From the NCBI RefSeq assembly GCF_011765625.1, contig NZ_CP050313.1:1546501-1610500 (forward strand): DNA of 64,000 nucleotides. Reading direction: 5' to 3'. The notes under the pieces are model-generated. The model did no database searches, was not told the origin of the DNA, and saw only the letters and a program-made list of their open reading frames with translations. The first letter of the stretch is position 1; the number at the start of each line of letters is the position of its first letter. Origin of the DNA: Shewanella aestuarii (lineage in GTDB: Bacteria; Pseudomonadota; Gammaproteobacteria; Enterobacterales; Shewanellaceae). This document shows, one piece after another, positions 1-9,200 of the stretch. The translations under genes and the position numbers were made by a program.

Positions 1-954
1 TTTGAATCGTTAATTGCAGCTCTGGTTAAAAAAACCATTTCGAGTTGCCGTCGTACGTTGCGTGATGCTGGTGTATCAACTGATGAAGTTATCGAAACCG
101 TCATGGTTGGTGGCTCAACACGCGTGCCTTTGGTGCGTCAGCAAGTTGAGCAGTTCTTTAAAAAGACACCATTAACGTCTATTGACCCTGATCGCGTGGT
201 TGCCATTGGTGCTGCGATACAAGCTGATATTTTAGTGGGCAATAAGCCTGAGTCTGATTTACTGTTATTAGATGTGATCCCCTTGTCTTTAGGTATTGAA
301 ACCATGGGCGGCTTGGTGGAAAAAGTGGTTACTCGTAATACCACAATTCCAGTTGCGAGAGCGCAAGAGTTTACTACCTTTAAAGATGGCCAAACTGCAA
401 TGGCATTTCATGTGGTGCAAGGCGAACGTGAACTTGTTGATGATTGTCGCTCTTTAGCTCGTTTCACATTGCGTGACATCCCTGCTTTAGCTGCAGGGGC
501 TGCACATATTCGAGTGACTTTTCAGGTTGATGCTGACGGTTTACTTAGCGTTACGGCAATGGAAAAATCTACCCAAGTGAAAACCAGTATTCAAGTTAAA
601 CCGTCATTTGGTTTATCTGATACTGAAATTGCCAGCATGCTGAAAGATTCAATGAAACATGCTAAAGAGGATATTACTCGGCGTATGCTTACTGAACAAA
701 AAGTTGAAGCAGCGAGGGTGATAGAATCGTTAACCGCAGCACTGAGAAAAGATGGCGATTTACTTGAATTAGCAGAGCGTACAGCGCTTGAAGCAGCCAT
801 TGCCAATTTAGCTCAAATTGCTCGAGCTGATGATGTCGATGCGATAGAGCAAGCTATCAGTAAATTAGATGAACAAACTCAAGATTTTGCGTCTAGACGC
901 ATGGATAATTCGATTAGAGCCGCATTAACCGGCCAATCTGTCGATAATATATAG
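1..954 (+). CDS. hscA: Fe-S protein assembly chaperone HscA, 3' part
   Basis: The reading frame is open from the window edge, so the N-terminal half of the ATPase domain is missing. What remains carries the Hsp70 signature around [11 protein letters not shown], the segment [14 protein letters not shown], and the start of the substrate-binding domain ([18 protein letters not shown]), followed by the helical lid. HscA is the specialised Hsp70 that, with HscB, drives cluster transfer from the IscU scaffold. The stop lies 8 bases before the fdx start, the usual isc operon order. Short SBD and lid features fit HscA better than DnaK. The identification rests on the fdx neighbour and the Hsp70 motifs. 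Confidence 0.95.
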   Translation, partial: FESLIAALVKKTISSCRRTLRDAGVSTDEVIETVMVGGSTRVPLVRQQVEQFFKKTPLTSIDPDRVVAIGAAIQADILVGNKPESDLLLLDVIPLSLGIETMGGLVEKVVTRNTTIPVARAQEFTTFKDGQTAMAFHVVQGERELVDDCRSLARFTLRDIPALAAGAAHIRVTFQVDADGLLSVTAMEKSTQVKTSIQVKPSFGLSDTEIASMLKDSMKHAKEDITRRMLTEQKVEAARVIESLTAALRKDGDLLELAERTALEAAIANLAQIARADDVDAIEQAISKLDEQTQDFASRRMDNSIRAALTGQSVDNI

Positions 955-962
955 GTGACAAC

Positions 963-1298
963 ATGCCACAATTAGTATTTTTACCCCATGAAGAATTATG
1001 TCCAGATGGGGCGGTGCTTGAAGCCGAAGTGGGTGAAACAATTTTAAACGTAGCTTTACGCAATGGCATTCATATTGAACATGCTTGTGAAAAGTCATGT
1101 GCGTGTACTACTTGTCACTGTATTGTTCGTGAAGGTTTTGACGAGCTTGAAGAAAGTGATGAGTTAGAAGATGACATGCTTGATAAAGCTTGGGGCCTAG
1201 AGCCTGAAAGCCGTTTGTCATGCCAAGCTAAAGTGGTTGATTGTGATTTGGTTATTGAAATACCAAAATACACGGTTAACATGGTAAGTGAAGGCTAA
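963..1298 (+). CDS. fdx: ISC-type [2Fe-2S] ferredoxin
   Basis: A 111-residue adrenodoxin-type ferredoxin that supplies electrons for iron-sulfur cluster assembly. Cysteines at 42, 48, 51 and 87 match the four cluster ligands of E. coli Fdx in position; additional cysteines sit at 46 and 53. An acidic stretch around residues 60-72 is typical of the partner-binding face. It directly follows hscA and is the last isc gene here: no iscX follows, and a strong hairpin terminator lies 33 bases after the stop. Confidence 0.96.
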   Translation: MPQLVFLPHEELCPDGAVLEAEVGETILNVALRNGIHIEHACEKSCACTTCHCIVREGFDELEESDELEDDMLDKAWGLEPESRLSCQAKVVDCDLVIEIPKYTVNMVSEG

Positions 1299-1330
1299 AA
1301 GCTTATTAAGTGCCAGCACTGAATGAATAG

Positions 1331-1363
1331 AAAGAGTAACAACGAATGTTGTTACTCTTTTTT
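1331..1363 (+). terminator. Rho-independent terminator after fdx
   Basis: AAAGAGTAACAAC and GTTGTTACTCTTT form a long perfect stem around a four-base loop, followed by a T run. It closes the isc operon. Confidence 0.85.
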
Positions 1364-1491
1364 ATATCGGGTTTATGTGCGAGTAACTGACGGTCGGACA
1401 AACTTGCCTTTGGACAAAAACGTGATAGGTCTCTTGCTCTAAAACGTTTCTGTCAGATTAGAAAAAGTATGTCGAAGCCTTGAGTTTCTTA

Positions 1492-3354
1492 TTAAGCTTT
1501 TGGCTTCAAGATACGTTCAATCTTACTTACTACATCCTCGCCTTTTTCAATGGTAATAGGAAATCCACGAACATTTAAAATATTGCTTTTCAATGCAATT
1601 GAAAGTTGTTCGCCCTCTACCGTTAAATCAAAAAGTTCGGATTTTTCTCTTAGGATTGTTTTGCAAAGTATCTTCATTTCTTGAGTGTTAGAGCCTGTAT
1701 TTAGCTTAGCTATAGCAGGTGCTGCTATTGATAGCAGCACATCTCTTAATGATTCGGCTTCATTGATTTCTTCACCTTGAGACGCAAACTTGATACACTT
1801 AGTTACTTCAGGCAGAACGACTTCTAACATTGAAGGATCCAAGCTATCCAAGTGTTCGATTTCATCCACAGCAGCGCTGGGTTTTCCCTCAGAAGTGAAG
1901 GTGTCAGACGACTGATAATATGATTCAATTGCCCCTCTTCTTAGGATAAAACAACCCGCTAGTTCTAATAGCCCCAAGACAGCTTCCAAGCGGTTTCTAA
2001 TTGTGATCCAAGACCTGTCAGCGTTTAAATCAGATAACGTACTTTCATCATGACTAAATAAAGCACAGAATACGGATCTTCGTTTTGCTTTAGTCTCTTC
2101 GCCTTCCCCTCTATCTACCCAATATGGGTGCGGGGTAGCTATATCCTTGATCTCTTCCCATTTGTTATTTGCCAATTGACAGAAATCATTAAAAGCAGCA
2201 CTGGCAAGCGAAGCTGCAGAAGCAGCTCCAGACTCTGCGGCTTTTTGATCTGCGATTATACATCCGTTGAGATAATAGTTAGTTAATTCAAGGCTATCAG
2301 CAAAAGCATCAGCATCTGCTAAAACTACTGGAGTCTTTCCCATTAGTCTTATAAATTTTGAAACTACAGGCATTTGACCTGTGCCAATTACTGGCAATAA
2401 CTGAGAGCCAGATGCTTCCAAGTGAACCCCTAACTTTTGAGACAAAAAGCTACAGATGAGGGCGTCTGAAGGCCCCTCAACTAATAGTGGCTTTTTACAA
2501 AATAGAGAAAGTTTATGTTCTTGTCCTAGCCGGGCAATTAATGCCTGTATTTTTTTGTTCTGAAGTTCGCCAGATTCTGGAGAGATTTGAACAGGTGCTG
2601 TATCTAAGTCATGGCAAAAAACTAGAGATAAAAGGTCGTCACATTTTAATATATTCAACATTTCTGTTGAATGAGTTGCCATAACTATTATCTTCTTAAA
2701 GCCTCCTTCAGAATAGTGGCCAGCAGCTGAAGCAATCTCATTAAGTAAAAATGCTTGTAACTGCGGATGCAGGGAGACTTCAGGTTCATCTAGCATCAAA
2801 GCCCCTACATCGTCATCATAAAGCGCTGATAATAAGCCAACTAAATGAAGTAACCCTGACGCCTCTCGACCTGAAGAGTATGGCGCACCTTCCTTATCCA
2901 ATCTTGCAAAAACAACCTTTAAAGTACCCGCATCCCATTCAATAATAAGATCTCTTTTGAATAACTTTTTAAGGCGCTCTTGCACTTTAACCAAAATATC
3001 AGCTCTCTCCGATAAAGTTTGGAAGTCACCATTTAACGTTTCAATTTTATGACGCCTATCTACGTCACTTCTGCTACCAAAATTAGTGCTTTCATATGAT
3101 ATCCGACCACCTCTGTGGCCGTCATAATCCGACCGACTATGTTCAAGCGTTCCCATTCTTCCTGCAGAAATAAATCTAACCTTCTTACCTTGAATATGCT
3201 GTGGTAGCGCATTTTTTATGGCTCTAAGCAGGTGTGTTTTACCACTTCCATTAGGTCCTATCAGTACTGTCAGCCCATTTCGAATGGTAATTTCACGATT
3301 AAAATTTCCATTGTGGCTCTGAATTGTAGTGTTTAACAATATAGAGAAAGACAT
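1492..3354 (-). CDS. OLD-family ATPase with TOPRIM nuclease domain
   Basis: A 620-residue stand-alone protein. The N-terminal ATPase has Walker A GPNGSGKT (33-40), an ABC-like signature region near SSGREASGLL (160-169), Walker B LMLDEPE (186-192) and the H-switch ATHST (226-230). A TOPRIM domain follows, with the conserved glutamate in LVEGPSD (291-297) and the acidic pair in LADADA (345-350). This architecture is that of OLD-type nucleases, several of which act in phage defence. No UvrD-like helicase or other partner is adjacent, so it is not Gabija; a class 1 OLD is the closest description. It points against the flanking fdx and ndk genes, which suggests insertion. Function in defence is inference. 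RBS AAGGA lies before the ATG. Confidence 0.85.
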   Translation of the reverse strand: MSFSILLNTTIQSHNGNFNREITIRNGLTVLIGPNGSGKTHLLRAIKNALPQHIQGKKVRFISAGRMGTLEHSRSDYDGHRGGRISYESTNFGSRSDVDRRHKIETLNGDFQTLSERADILVKVQERLKKLFKRDLIIEWDAGTLKVVFARLDKEGAPYSSGREASGLLHLVGLLSALYDDDVGALMLDEPEVSLHPQLQAFLLNEIASAAGHYSEGGFKKIIVMATHSTEMLNILKCDDLLSLVFCHDLDTAPVQISPESGELQNKKIQALIARLGQEHKLSLFCKKPLLVEGPSDALICSFLSQKLGVHLEASGSQLLPVIGTGQMPVVSKFIRLMGKTPVVLADADAFADSLELTNYYLNGCIIADQKAAESGAASAASLASAAFNDFCQLANNKWEEIKDIATPHPYWVDRGEGEETKAKRRSVFCALFSHDESTLSDLNADRSWITIRNRLEAVLGLLELAGCFILRRGAIESYYQSSDTFTSEGKPSAAVDEIEHLDSLDPSMLEVVLPEVTKCIKFASQGEEINEAESLRDVLLSIAAPAIAKLNTGSNTQEMKILCKTILREKSELFDLTVEGEQLSIALKSNILNVRGFPITIEKGEDVVSKIERILKPKA

Positions 3355-3360
3355 ATTATT

Positions 3361-3864
3361 CCTTTAAGGTATATAACAGTGCCTTTCTCAGAAGACATTG
3401 TATTTATAATATTTAAAATATATGGGAACCATGACAGAAAAGACTGTTCAATGGGCTTATTGTCCCTAGCACTCACAAATTACAGGTCATGTCTGTATAG
3501 TTGCAAATACTCAATTAGGCTCATAATCTGCTATTAGAAAATGTAGGTCAAGAACTGGCGTGGGAAAGGGATCGGGAATCGACTGCTAAATTATTTCGGG
3601 GCAAAAGCGAGTTAGATCCAAACGCCCGCTTTGGCACGTTGCCAACTGTCAGATTAGCCTTGTTCACTTAATGAACGAGAAAATTCTGTATCAAATGGTT
3701 AACAAATTGATTGGTTGTGTATCATAAATTGAGCGGTAGCTGCGGTAATTTTTAACTCAGTCACTTATTTGATCACAAAAGCTTTTACACGCTATGCATT
3801 CGCTTCGAAATTACGTATAATCCGCGCGAATTTTATAAACTAGCTCACATAAAGGAAGCTCGTA
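3361..3864. other. Intergenic region between OLD-like gene and ndk
   Basis: The left part carries the promoter and RBS of the leftward OLD-like gene. At 3519-3671 lies a 50-codon open stretch without a start codon that reads like protein, possibly a gene relic. A 12-bp sequence CTGTCAGATTAG at 3646-3657 recurs at 1450-1461 on the other side of the OLD-like gene. The right end holds the ndk promoter. Confidence 0.5.
3793..3821 (+). promoter_or_regulatory. Probable ndk promoter
   Basis: A perfect -10 box TATAAT at 3816-3821 is followed by a GC-rich stretch CCGCGCG. The -35 region near 3793-3798 (TATGCA) is weak. Distance to the ndk start is about 40 bases. Confidence 0.5.
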
Positions 3865-4296
3865 ATGGCGATCGAACGCACATTTTCTATTATCAAACCT
3901 GATGCAGTTGCTAAAAACCACATTGGCGCTATTTACAACCGTTTTGAATCAGCTGGTCTTAAGATCATCGCTTCTAAAATGGTTCACCTAACTAAAGAAC
4001 AAGCCGAAGGTTTCTATGCTGAACACAGCGAGCGTCCTTTCTTTGGCGCATTAGTGTCTTTCATGACTTCTGGTCCTATCATGGTTCAGTGTTTAGAAGG
4101 CGAGAACGCAGTTTTAGCTAACCGTGAAATCATGGGCGCAACTAATCCTGCTGATGCTGCTCGCGGTACTTTACGTGCTGACTACGCTGCAAGCATTGAC
4201 GAAAACGCGGTTCACGGTTCTGACGCAGTTGCTTCAGCTGAGCGTGAAATTGCTTACTTCTTCAGCGCTGATGAATTGTGCCCACGCACTCGTTAA
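3865..4296 (+). CDS. ndk: Nucleoside diphosphate kinase
   Basis: A 143-residue cytosolic enzyme that transfers the terminal phosphate of ATP to other NDPs. It starts with the family segment [15 protein letters not shown]. The active-site histidine lies in NAVHGSDA near residue 117. Length matches bacterial Ndk. RBS AAGGA precedes the ATG. In related genomes ndk is near the isc operon, which supports the view that the OLD-like gene was inserted between them. Confidence 0.97.
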   Translation: MAIERTFSIIKPDAVAKNHIGAIYNRFESAGLKIIASKMVHLTKEQAEGFYAEHSERPFFGALVSFMTSGPIMVQCLEGENAVLANREIMGATNPADAARGTLRADYAASIDENAVHGSDAVASAEREIAYFFSADELCPRTR

Positions 4297-4317
4297 TATT
4301 CATCTTTGTTTGACGTT

Positions 4318-4341
4318 AAAAGGCGCTGCGGCGCCTTTTTT
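4318..4341 (+). terminator. Rho-independent terminator after ndk
   Basis: AAAAGGCGC and GGCGCCTTTT form a GC-rich stem with a short loop, ending in a T run. Confidence 0.9.
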
Positions 4342-4540
4342 GTCATTATCTGATTTTAAGCAATGAAATTTTTAAAAATTGGTTTTTGTATTTCAATTTG
4401 CTCAAGCCACTTGCTTTAGCTCAAGCTAAGCAATATCGGTATTTACTAACTTAGTCACAAATTTAACCGTTCTTCATCGATGGGATACATTTATAATGTA
4501 GCAATTATTTCTTGATATCGTTTCATATCGATTACTATCT

Positions 4541-6982
4541 ATGAGTAAGTGCAATAACCCCATTAGCATTGATGAACAAATTATCTATTATCGAGACCAA
4601 TTAAAGCAGGCTTCGCTCCTTTTTGATGGTGTCATCGGGATAGCATTACACTCAACTGAGCCCATTATTTTTGACGATATCCTTTTCAATCAAGATGTCA
4701 AAGCCCATCTAAAAACTTCGCAACAAAAAATTGATATTTTACAGCAGCTAAACAGTTTCTTTGCTGGTTCAAGTTTATTAGTGCCGCATCAAGAGCTTTC
4801 AACAACTACCCAGATAAAATCCTTGGTGTTGAACGGTAACATTTTTGCCGCCCTATTTATTGTTGATGACTCGCCTAAAGCACTAGCTATGTTGAATTTA
4901 CTCCATCAACAACTGCAAAACCAATTGTCCGAACTGACGACATCGACAGATTTAACAAGTTTTGATCTACAAATGTGTATCGACTCTTTAGACCAGCATG
5001 TTTGGATAAAGAATGCCGACGGGGTTTATGTTGCTTGCAACACAAGTGTCGAAAAAGCATGGAAGATGTCCAAAGCCGAGATTGTTGGTAAAACTGATGC
5101 ACAGCTATTTGATGAGCCTACGGCAAAACTGTTTATTGAAGGGGATAAAAGGGCGATTAAAAAAGGGCGAAATGTTATTGTCTCTCAGTGCCAAGACACA
5201 GATTTAAATAATAATACTGTTTGGTTAGAAACGCTTAAAGCCCCGCTTTATGATAAAGCACATCACCTAAAAGGTGTATTAGGGGTAACACGAAACATTG
5301 CTAAACACAAAGCGGCTGAAGAGCAACTTGAGTTAGCGGCATGTGTGTTTAAAAATGCCATCGAAGGGGTACTGATTACCAATGAGTTTGGCAATATTGT
5401 TGAAGTCAATGATGCTTTTACCAATATAACGGGTTATCAGGCTGATGAAGTGATAGGCCAAAACCCACGCCTATTACAGTCTGGTCGTCATCAAAAAGAT
5501 TTCTATGAAAAATTATGGAACACCTTACTGGTTCAAGGGCGATGGAGCGGTGAGATTTGGAATCGGCGTAAAAATGGCGCCATTTACCCGCAAATTGTCA
5601 CCATTAGTGCTGTTTATGATAGTGACAATCAAATTAAATATTTTGCTGCCGTTTTTGCTGATATTTCGGTGCAAAAGCAAACTGAGGAAAAACTCAATAA
5701 TTTAGTTTATGTCGACGCATTAACTCAATTGCCAAATCGAATGCAGTTTTTATCTGTTCTTGAGAAAGAGTTACAGCACAATCATAGAGGGAATCAACAA
5801 CTTGCTGTGCTGTGTATCGACATTGATTTGTTTAAACATATCAATGAGAGTTTAGGCCATCTAGTGGGTGATGAAATTATTGTTGAGTTAGCCAAACGCC
5901 TGTGTTTTGCCATTTCAGAAATCGACACCATTGCACGATTAGGTGGGGATGAGTTTGTGGTGTTGCTTTGTGATATTAACGATACCGACTCAGTGGCGTC
6001 TAAGGTAAATGATTTACGCAGGGTATTTGAAAAGCCATTTATTATTAAAAATCACCCGCCAATCAGGCTCACCGCGACCATTGGTATTGCTTTATCGCCA
6101 GAAGATGGCGACAGTGCTGATAGTTTATTAAGACATGCCGATGCGGCTATGCATCGTGCTAAAACAAATGGCCGTAATAGTTTTGCTTTTTATACTGAAT
6201 CGATGACTCGGCAATCTGTTCAGCAACTTCAAATACATTCAGCCCTTCATCAAGCGATTGTTAATGAGAGTTTTTACTTGGTTTACCAGCCAAAAGTAAA
6301 TATGCGCAACAATCAAGTCTGTGGTTTTGAAGCATTACTGCGCTGGCATGATCCTGTATTGGGCATGATATCACCTGGGATATTTATTCCTATCGCGGAG
6401 AAAATTGGCTTAATCAATGAAATTGGTAATTGGGTATTGCAAACGGCTTGTCAACAAGGAGTACAATGGCTCGATGAAGGTAAATATTTTGACCGTATTT
6501 CTGTCAATGTCGCCAGTTTGCAATTGCAGCAAAGTGACTTTGTTGACCAAGTTAGACAGGTATTAATCGATACCGGTTTACCGCCAAGATTTCTTGAGTT
6601 AGAAGTCACTGAGTCATGCATGATGCTTGAGCCGGATAAAATTATCCGAGATTTAGAATTACTTGGTTACATGGGGATTGCGATTAGTGTGGATGATTTT
6701 GGTACGGGTTATTCATCATTAAACTATTTAAAAAAATTACCTATTAATAAACTAAAAATTGATCAATCTTTTATTAAAGATATTCCTTTTGATGCTAATA
6801 ATACCGCCATTGCAAAAGCTGTTATTGCTTTAGGGCATGCGTTAAATTTACAAGTTATTGCAGAAGGCGTAGAAACTCAAACTCAGGCTGATTTTTTACT
6901 CGCTAATCATTGTGATTTAGCCCAAGGCTACTTATATAGTCGCCCTGAATTAGCGGAAGATTTAGAACATTTTTTAACTTAA
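4541..6982 (+). CDS. PAS-PAS-GGDEF-EAL cyclic-di-GMP protein
   Basis: An 813-residue soluble signalling protein; no membrane segment is evident. A poorly conserved N-terminal region (about 1-155) precedes two PAS domains (about 158-280 and 283-395), a GGDEF domain with intact RLGGDEF (466-472), and an EAL domain with EALLRW (597-602), ELEVTES, DDFGTGYSSL and VIAEGVET, so both cyclase and phosphodiesterase residues are present. The inhibitory I-site (RxxD) is replaced by SEID, so product inhibition by that route is not expected. The ligand sensed by the PAS domains is unknown. No strong RBS is seen at this ATG, so the start is slightly uncertain. It stands alone. A miniature element begins 3 bases after its stop codon. 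Confidence 0.93.
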   Translation: MSKCNNPISIDEQIIYYRDQLKQASLLFDGVIGIALHSTEPIIFDDILFNQDVKAHLKTSQQKIDILQQLNSFFAGSSLLVPHQELSTTTQIKSLVLNGNIFAALFIVDDSPKALAMLNLLHQQLQNQLSELTTSTDLTSFDLQMCIDSLDQHVWIKNADGVYVACNTSVEKAWKMSKAEIVGKTDAQLFDEPTAKLFIEGDKRAIKKGRNVIVSQCQDTDLNNNTVWLETLKAPLYDKAHHLKGVLGVTRNIAKHKAAEEQLELAACVFKNAIEGVLITNEFGNIVEVNDAFTNITGYQADEVIGQNPRLLQSGRHQKDFYEKLWNTLLVQGRWSGEIWNRRKNGAIYPQIVTISAVYDSDNQIKYFAAVFADISVQKQTEEKLNNLVYVDALTQLPNRMQFLSVLEKELQHNHRGNQQLAVLCIDIDLFKHINESLGHLVGDEIIVELAKRLCFAISEIDTIARLGGDEFVVLLCDINDTDSVASKVNDLRRVFEKPFIIKNHPPIRLTATIGIALSPEDGDSADSLLRHADAAMHRAKTNGRNSFAFYTESMTRQSVQQLQIHSALHQAIVNESFYLVYQPKVNMRNNQVCGFEALLRWHDPVLGMISPGIFIPIAEKIGLINEIGNWVLQTACQQGVQWLDEGKYFDRISVNVASLQLQQSDFVDQVRQVLIDTGLPPRFLELEVTESCMMLEPDKIIRDLELLGYMGIAISVDDFGTGYSSLNYLKKLPINKLKIDQSFIKDIPFDANNTAIAKAVIALGHALNLQVIAEGVETQTQADFLLANHCDLAQGYLYSRPELAEDLEHFLT

Positions 6983-6985
6983 CTT

Positions 6986-7182
6986 AACCTGAGCTGCGTA
7001 TAAGAGATTAGCTAATATACTGATTCATATGATTTTTACTTTCGAGTACATTTCTAGAGAGGTATTTTTGCTTAGAACAAGGCAAATTTGAGCGTCAATA
7101 GCTGGTCTATTGCAAACAAATTTAACGCAGTTATCAGTAAAAATAGGCTCTAGAAAGCAAGTTGTTATGCGCAGCTCAGGTT
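6986..7182. mobile_element. Miniature inverted-repeat element, copy 1
   Basis: A 197-bp non-coding element bounded by inverted AACCTGAGCTGCG ends. It is flanked by a 5-bp direct repeat AACTT (6981-6985 and 7183-7187), consistent with a target duplication. It is the reverse complement of copy 2 at 9281-9437 apart from about 40 extra internal bases, which are themselves partly self-complementary. It has no coding capacity, so any transposase would act in trans. Confidence 0.8.
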
Positions 7183-7202
7183 AACTTATCTTTATGCAAC
7201 AC

Positions 7203-7241
7203 AAAAAAGCCAGTGAAGGTCGATGTCACTGGCTTTTTTTA
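7203..7241. terminator. Bidirectional-looking terminator
   Basis: AAAAAAGCCAGTGA and TCACTGGCTTTTTTT form a long stem with A and T tracts on both sides. It probably served the GGDEF-EAL gene before the miniature element separated them. Confidence 0.8.
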
Positions 7242-7371
7242 TATTATCTTTTATGGATACTCGCTCATGGCGTCACTTTTGTTTAGAATGTTCAGCTATG
7301 ATTCCTTTGGCCAATTGCCAAATGGAAGTGATTTTCACTGAGGTGGACTGTTTTTCTACCTAGGAGCATTA

Positions 7372-8244
7372 ATGCAACTGTTCGTAAAAGACTTAACTGT
7401 CATCGATTTCTCATATCTTTGTCCAATTCGTGGCATGGTCGGCGAGAGCTGGATTGTCGATGTGTTACTTGACGGCGGATTAGATGAGCAAAATATGGTG
7501 CTCGACTTTTCTAAAGTCAAAAAAACCATTAAAAATACCATTGACGATGTTGCAGATCATCGATTGCTGATCCCAACCGCCTGTAACCAAGTCAGATGGC
7601 AGCAGCAAGGCGATAGAGTCTGGATGGATTTTGTCAGTCAAAAAGGCGATATTCATTTAGCTTGTCCATCTCAAGCATTTGCTTTGATCCCTACCGAAGT
7701 CATCGACTTTGAAAGTGTGAATGACTTCTTACAGAAAGCATTACGAGAAGCCTTACCTGAAAACGTCCAAGGGATCAGTTTAACGCTGCGTAATGAAGTA
7801 CTGAGCACGCCTTATTATCACTACAGCCATGGTTTACGTAAGCATGATGGTAATTGTCAACGAATTGCCCATGGCCATCGTAGCCCAGTCACCATTTTCG
7901 AAAATGGTATCGCCGCACCCAACTGGGATGAATATTGGGCCAAGCGTTGGCAGGATATTTACTTAGGTTGTGAAGATGATCTTGTCTCGGTTGATACTTT
8001 GTCTTTGTCGAAACAAACCTGTGTCAGTGATGACACTCATTTTGGATTTCATTACCAAGCACCTCAGGGCGATTTTCAGTTAGCGATGCCTAAAGCCTTA
8101 TGTGACATTATCCCTCACGATACCACGGTAGAATTGTTAGCCGAGTTTATGGCAAATACCTTATCCAAAGAGGTGCCTGAAAGTCATTTCAAAGTGATAG
8201 CATTTGAAGGTATTGGTAAGGGCGCCATTGCGGTTAGAGGTTAA
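7372..8244 (+). CDS. 6-pyruvoyl-tetrahydropterin synthase (QueD/PTPS)-like protein
   Basis: A 290-residue protein, roughly twice the length of QueD, that appears bimodular. The N-terminal segment (VIDFSYLCPIRGMVGESW) and the HGH motif in RIAHGHRSPVT near residue 168 are typical of the PTPS superfamily, where such histidines bind zinc. DHRLLIP near residue 62 is also family-like. It may act in pterin or queuosine-type chemistry, but the substrate of this long version is not known to me. It is followed 6 bases later by an M23 peptidase gene, so the two are probably co-transcribed. Confidence 0.75.
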   Translation: MQLFVKDLTVIDFSYLCPIRGMVGESWIVDVLLDGGLDEQNMVLDFSKVKKTIKNTIDDVADHRLLIPTACNQVRWQQQGDRVWMDFVSQKGDIHLACPSQAFALIPTEVIDFESVNDFLQKALREALPENVQGISLTLRNEVLSTPYYHYSHGLRKHDGNCQRIAHGHRSPVTIFENGIAAPNWDEYWAKRWQDIYLGCEDDLVSVDTLSLSKQTCVSDDTHFGFHYQAPQGDFQLAMPKALCDIIPHDTTVELLAEFMANTLSKEVPESHFKVIAFEGIGKGAIAVRG

Positions 8245-8250
8245 TTTTTC

Positions 8251-9102
8251 ATGAGATTTTTATCACTTCTTAATAGTGCTGTATTATTCACTACACTCGG
8301 CATTGTCCATAACGTTAATGCACAGGTTGAGTTCAAAGGCAAATTTGAACAAGGTGCTTTAGTGCGTGGCAATGTGCCAGTTGGAAGTGAAGTCAAGCTC
8401 AATGGTAAGCCGTTAAAGGTTACTCCAAAAGGTCATTTTGCGATGGGGTTTGAGCGCGAGGCGGCAGCTGAGCAAATGTTAGAAGTGATTTATCCTTCGG
8501 GACTAACAGAACTTAAACCATTAAAAATAGCCAGCCGAGAGTACAAGATTGATCGCGTGAGCGGTATTAGCCAAAAGATTATGAAACCCGATCCTGTTGC
8601 TCAAGCGCGTGCGGCACAAGATGCTAAACAAACCCGAGCCGCCCGCGATACCTTTATTGATAATGATGCTTTTATGCAAGACTTTATCTGGCCGGCAACA
8701 GGGCGTATTTCTGGTGTTTATGGAAGTCAGCGGGTCTACAATGATGTGCCAGGTAATCCACATTATGGGGTTGATGTTGCCCGCCCAACGGGCACCGTTG
8801 TTGTATCTCCTGCTGATGGTGTTATTACCTTGGCAGTACCTGATATGTTTTATTCAGGTGGCACGTTAATCATTGACCATGGCTACGGTGTGAGCTCGAC
8901 TTTTTTACACTTGAGCAAAATCTACGCTAAGAATGGCGATGTGGTCACTCAAGGACAAAAGTTAGCTGAGATTGGCGCAACTGGTCGAGTCACAGGGCCG
9001 CATTTGGATTGGCGTTTAAATTGGTTTCAAATGCGCTTAGATCCCGTTTCAATTGTACCGCCAATGTCGAGCGTTTTAGCCGCTGAGAAAACGGCTAATT
9101 AG
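8251..9102 (+). CDS. Secreted M23 family metallopeptidase
   Basis: A 283-residue protein with an N-terminal signal peptide ending near VNAQ. The C-terminal half is a LytM-type M23 domain with PHYGVDVA near residue 170 (H and D zinc ligands) and FLHLSK. The usual HxH motif reads GPHLDWRL near residue 252, so the second histidine is aspartate. I recall the same change in other proteins of this subfamily; whether aspartate can replace the metal ligand is open. It probably cleaves or regulates cleavage of peptidoglycan cross-links in the periplasm. A terminator follows. Confidence 0.88.
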   Translation: MRFLSLLNSAVLFTTLGIVHNVNAQVEFKGKFEQGALVRGNVPVGSEVKLNGKPLKVTPKGHFAMGFEREAAAEQMLEVIYPSGLTELKPLKIASREYKIDRVSGISQKIMKPDPVAQARAAQDAKQTRAARDTFIDNDAFMQDFIWPATGRISGVYGSQRVYNDVPGNPHYGVDVARPTGTVVVSPADGVITLAVPDMFYSGGTLIIDHGYGVSSTFLHLSKIYAKNGDVVTQGQKLAEIGATGRVTGPHLDWRLNWFQMRLDPVSIVPPMSSVLAAEKTAN

Positions 9103-9140
9103 CGGTTTCACTTCAAATGATTTAATACCATTTAAACCAA

Positions 9141-9167
9141 GGGCAATCATCATGATTGCCCTTTTTG
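9141..9167 (+). terminator. Rho-independent terminator after M23 gene
   Basis: GGGCAATCAT and ATGATTGCCC form a perfect stem followed by TTTTTG. Confidence 0.88.
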
Positions 9168-9200
9168 TTAATGGGTGCTTTGGATGACAAGATGTTTAGC

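Noticed and set aside
1492..3354. Gabija defence system
   Set aside because: Only the ATPase-TOPRIM protein is present; no UvrD-type helicase partner is adjacent.
4410..4432. Imperfect palindrome before the GGDEF-EAL gene
   Set aside because: Short and imperfect in AT-rich DNA; no support for a site.
7372..8244. QueF (7-cyano-7-deazaguanine reductase)
   Set aside because: The QueF motifs are absent; the HGH motif and N-terminal pattern are of PTPS type.
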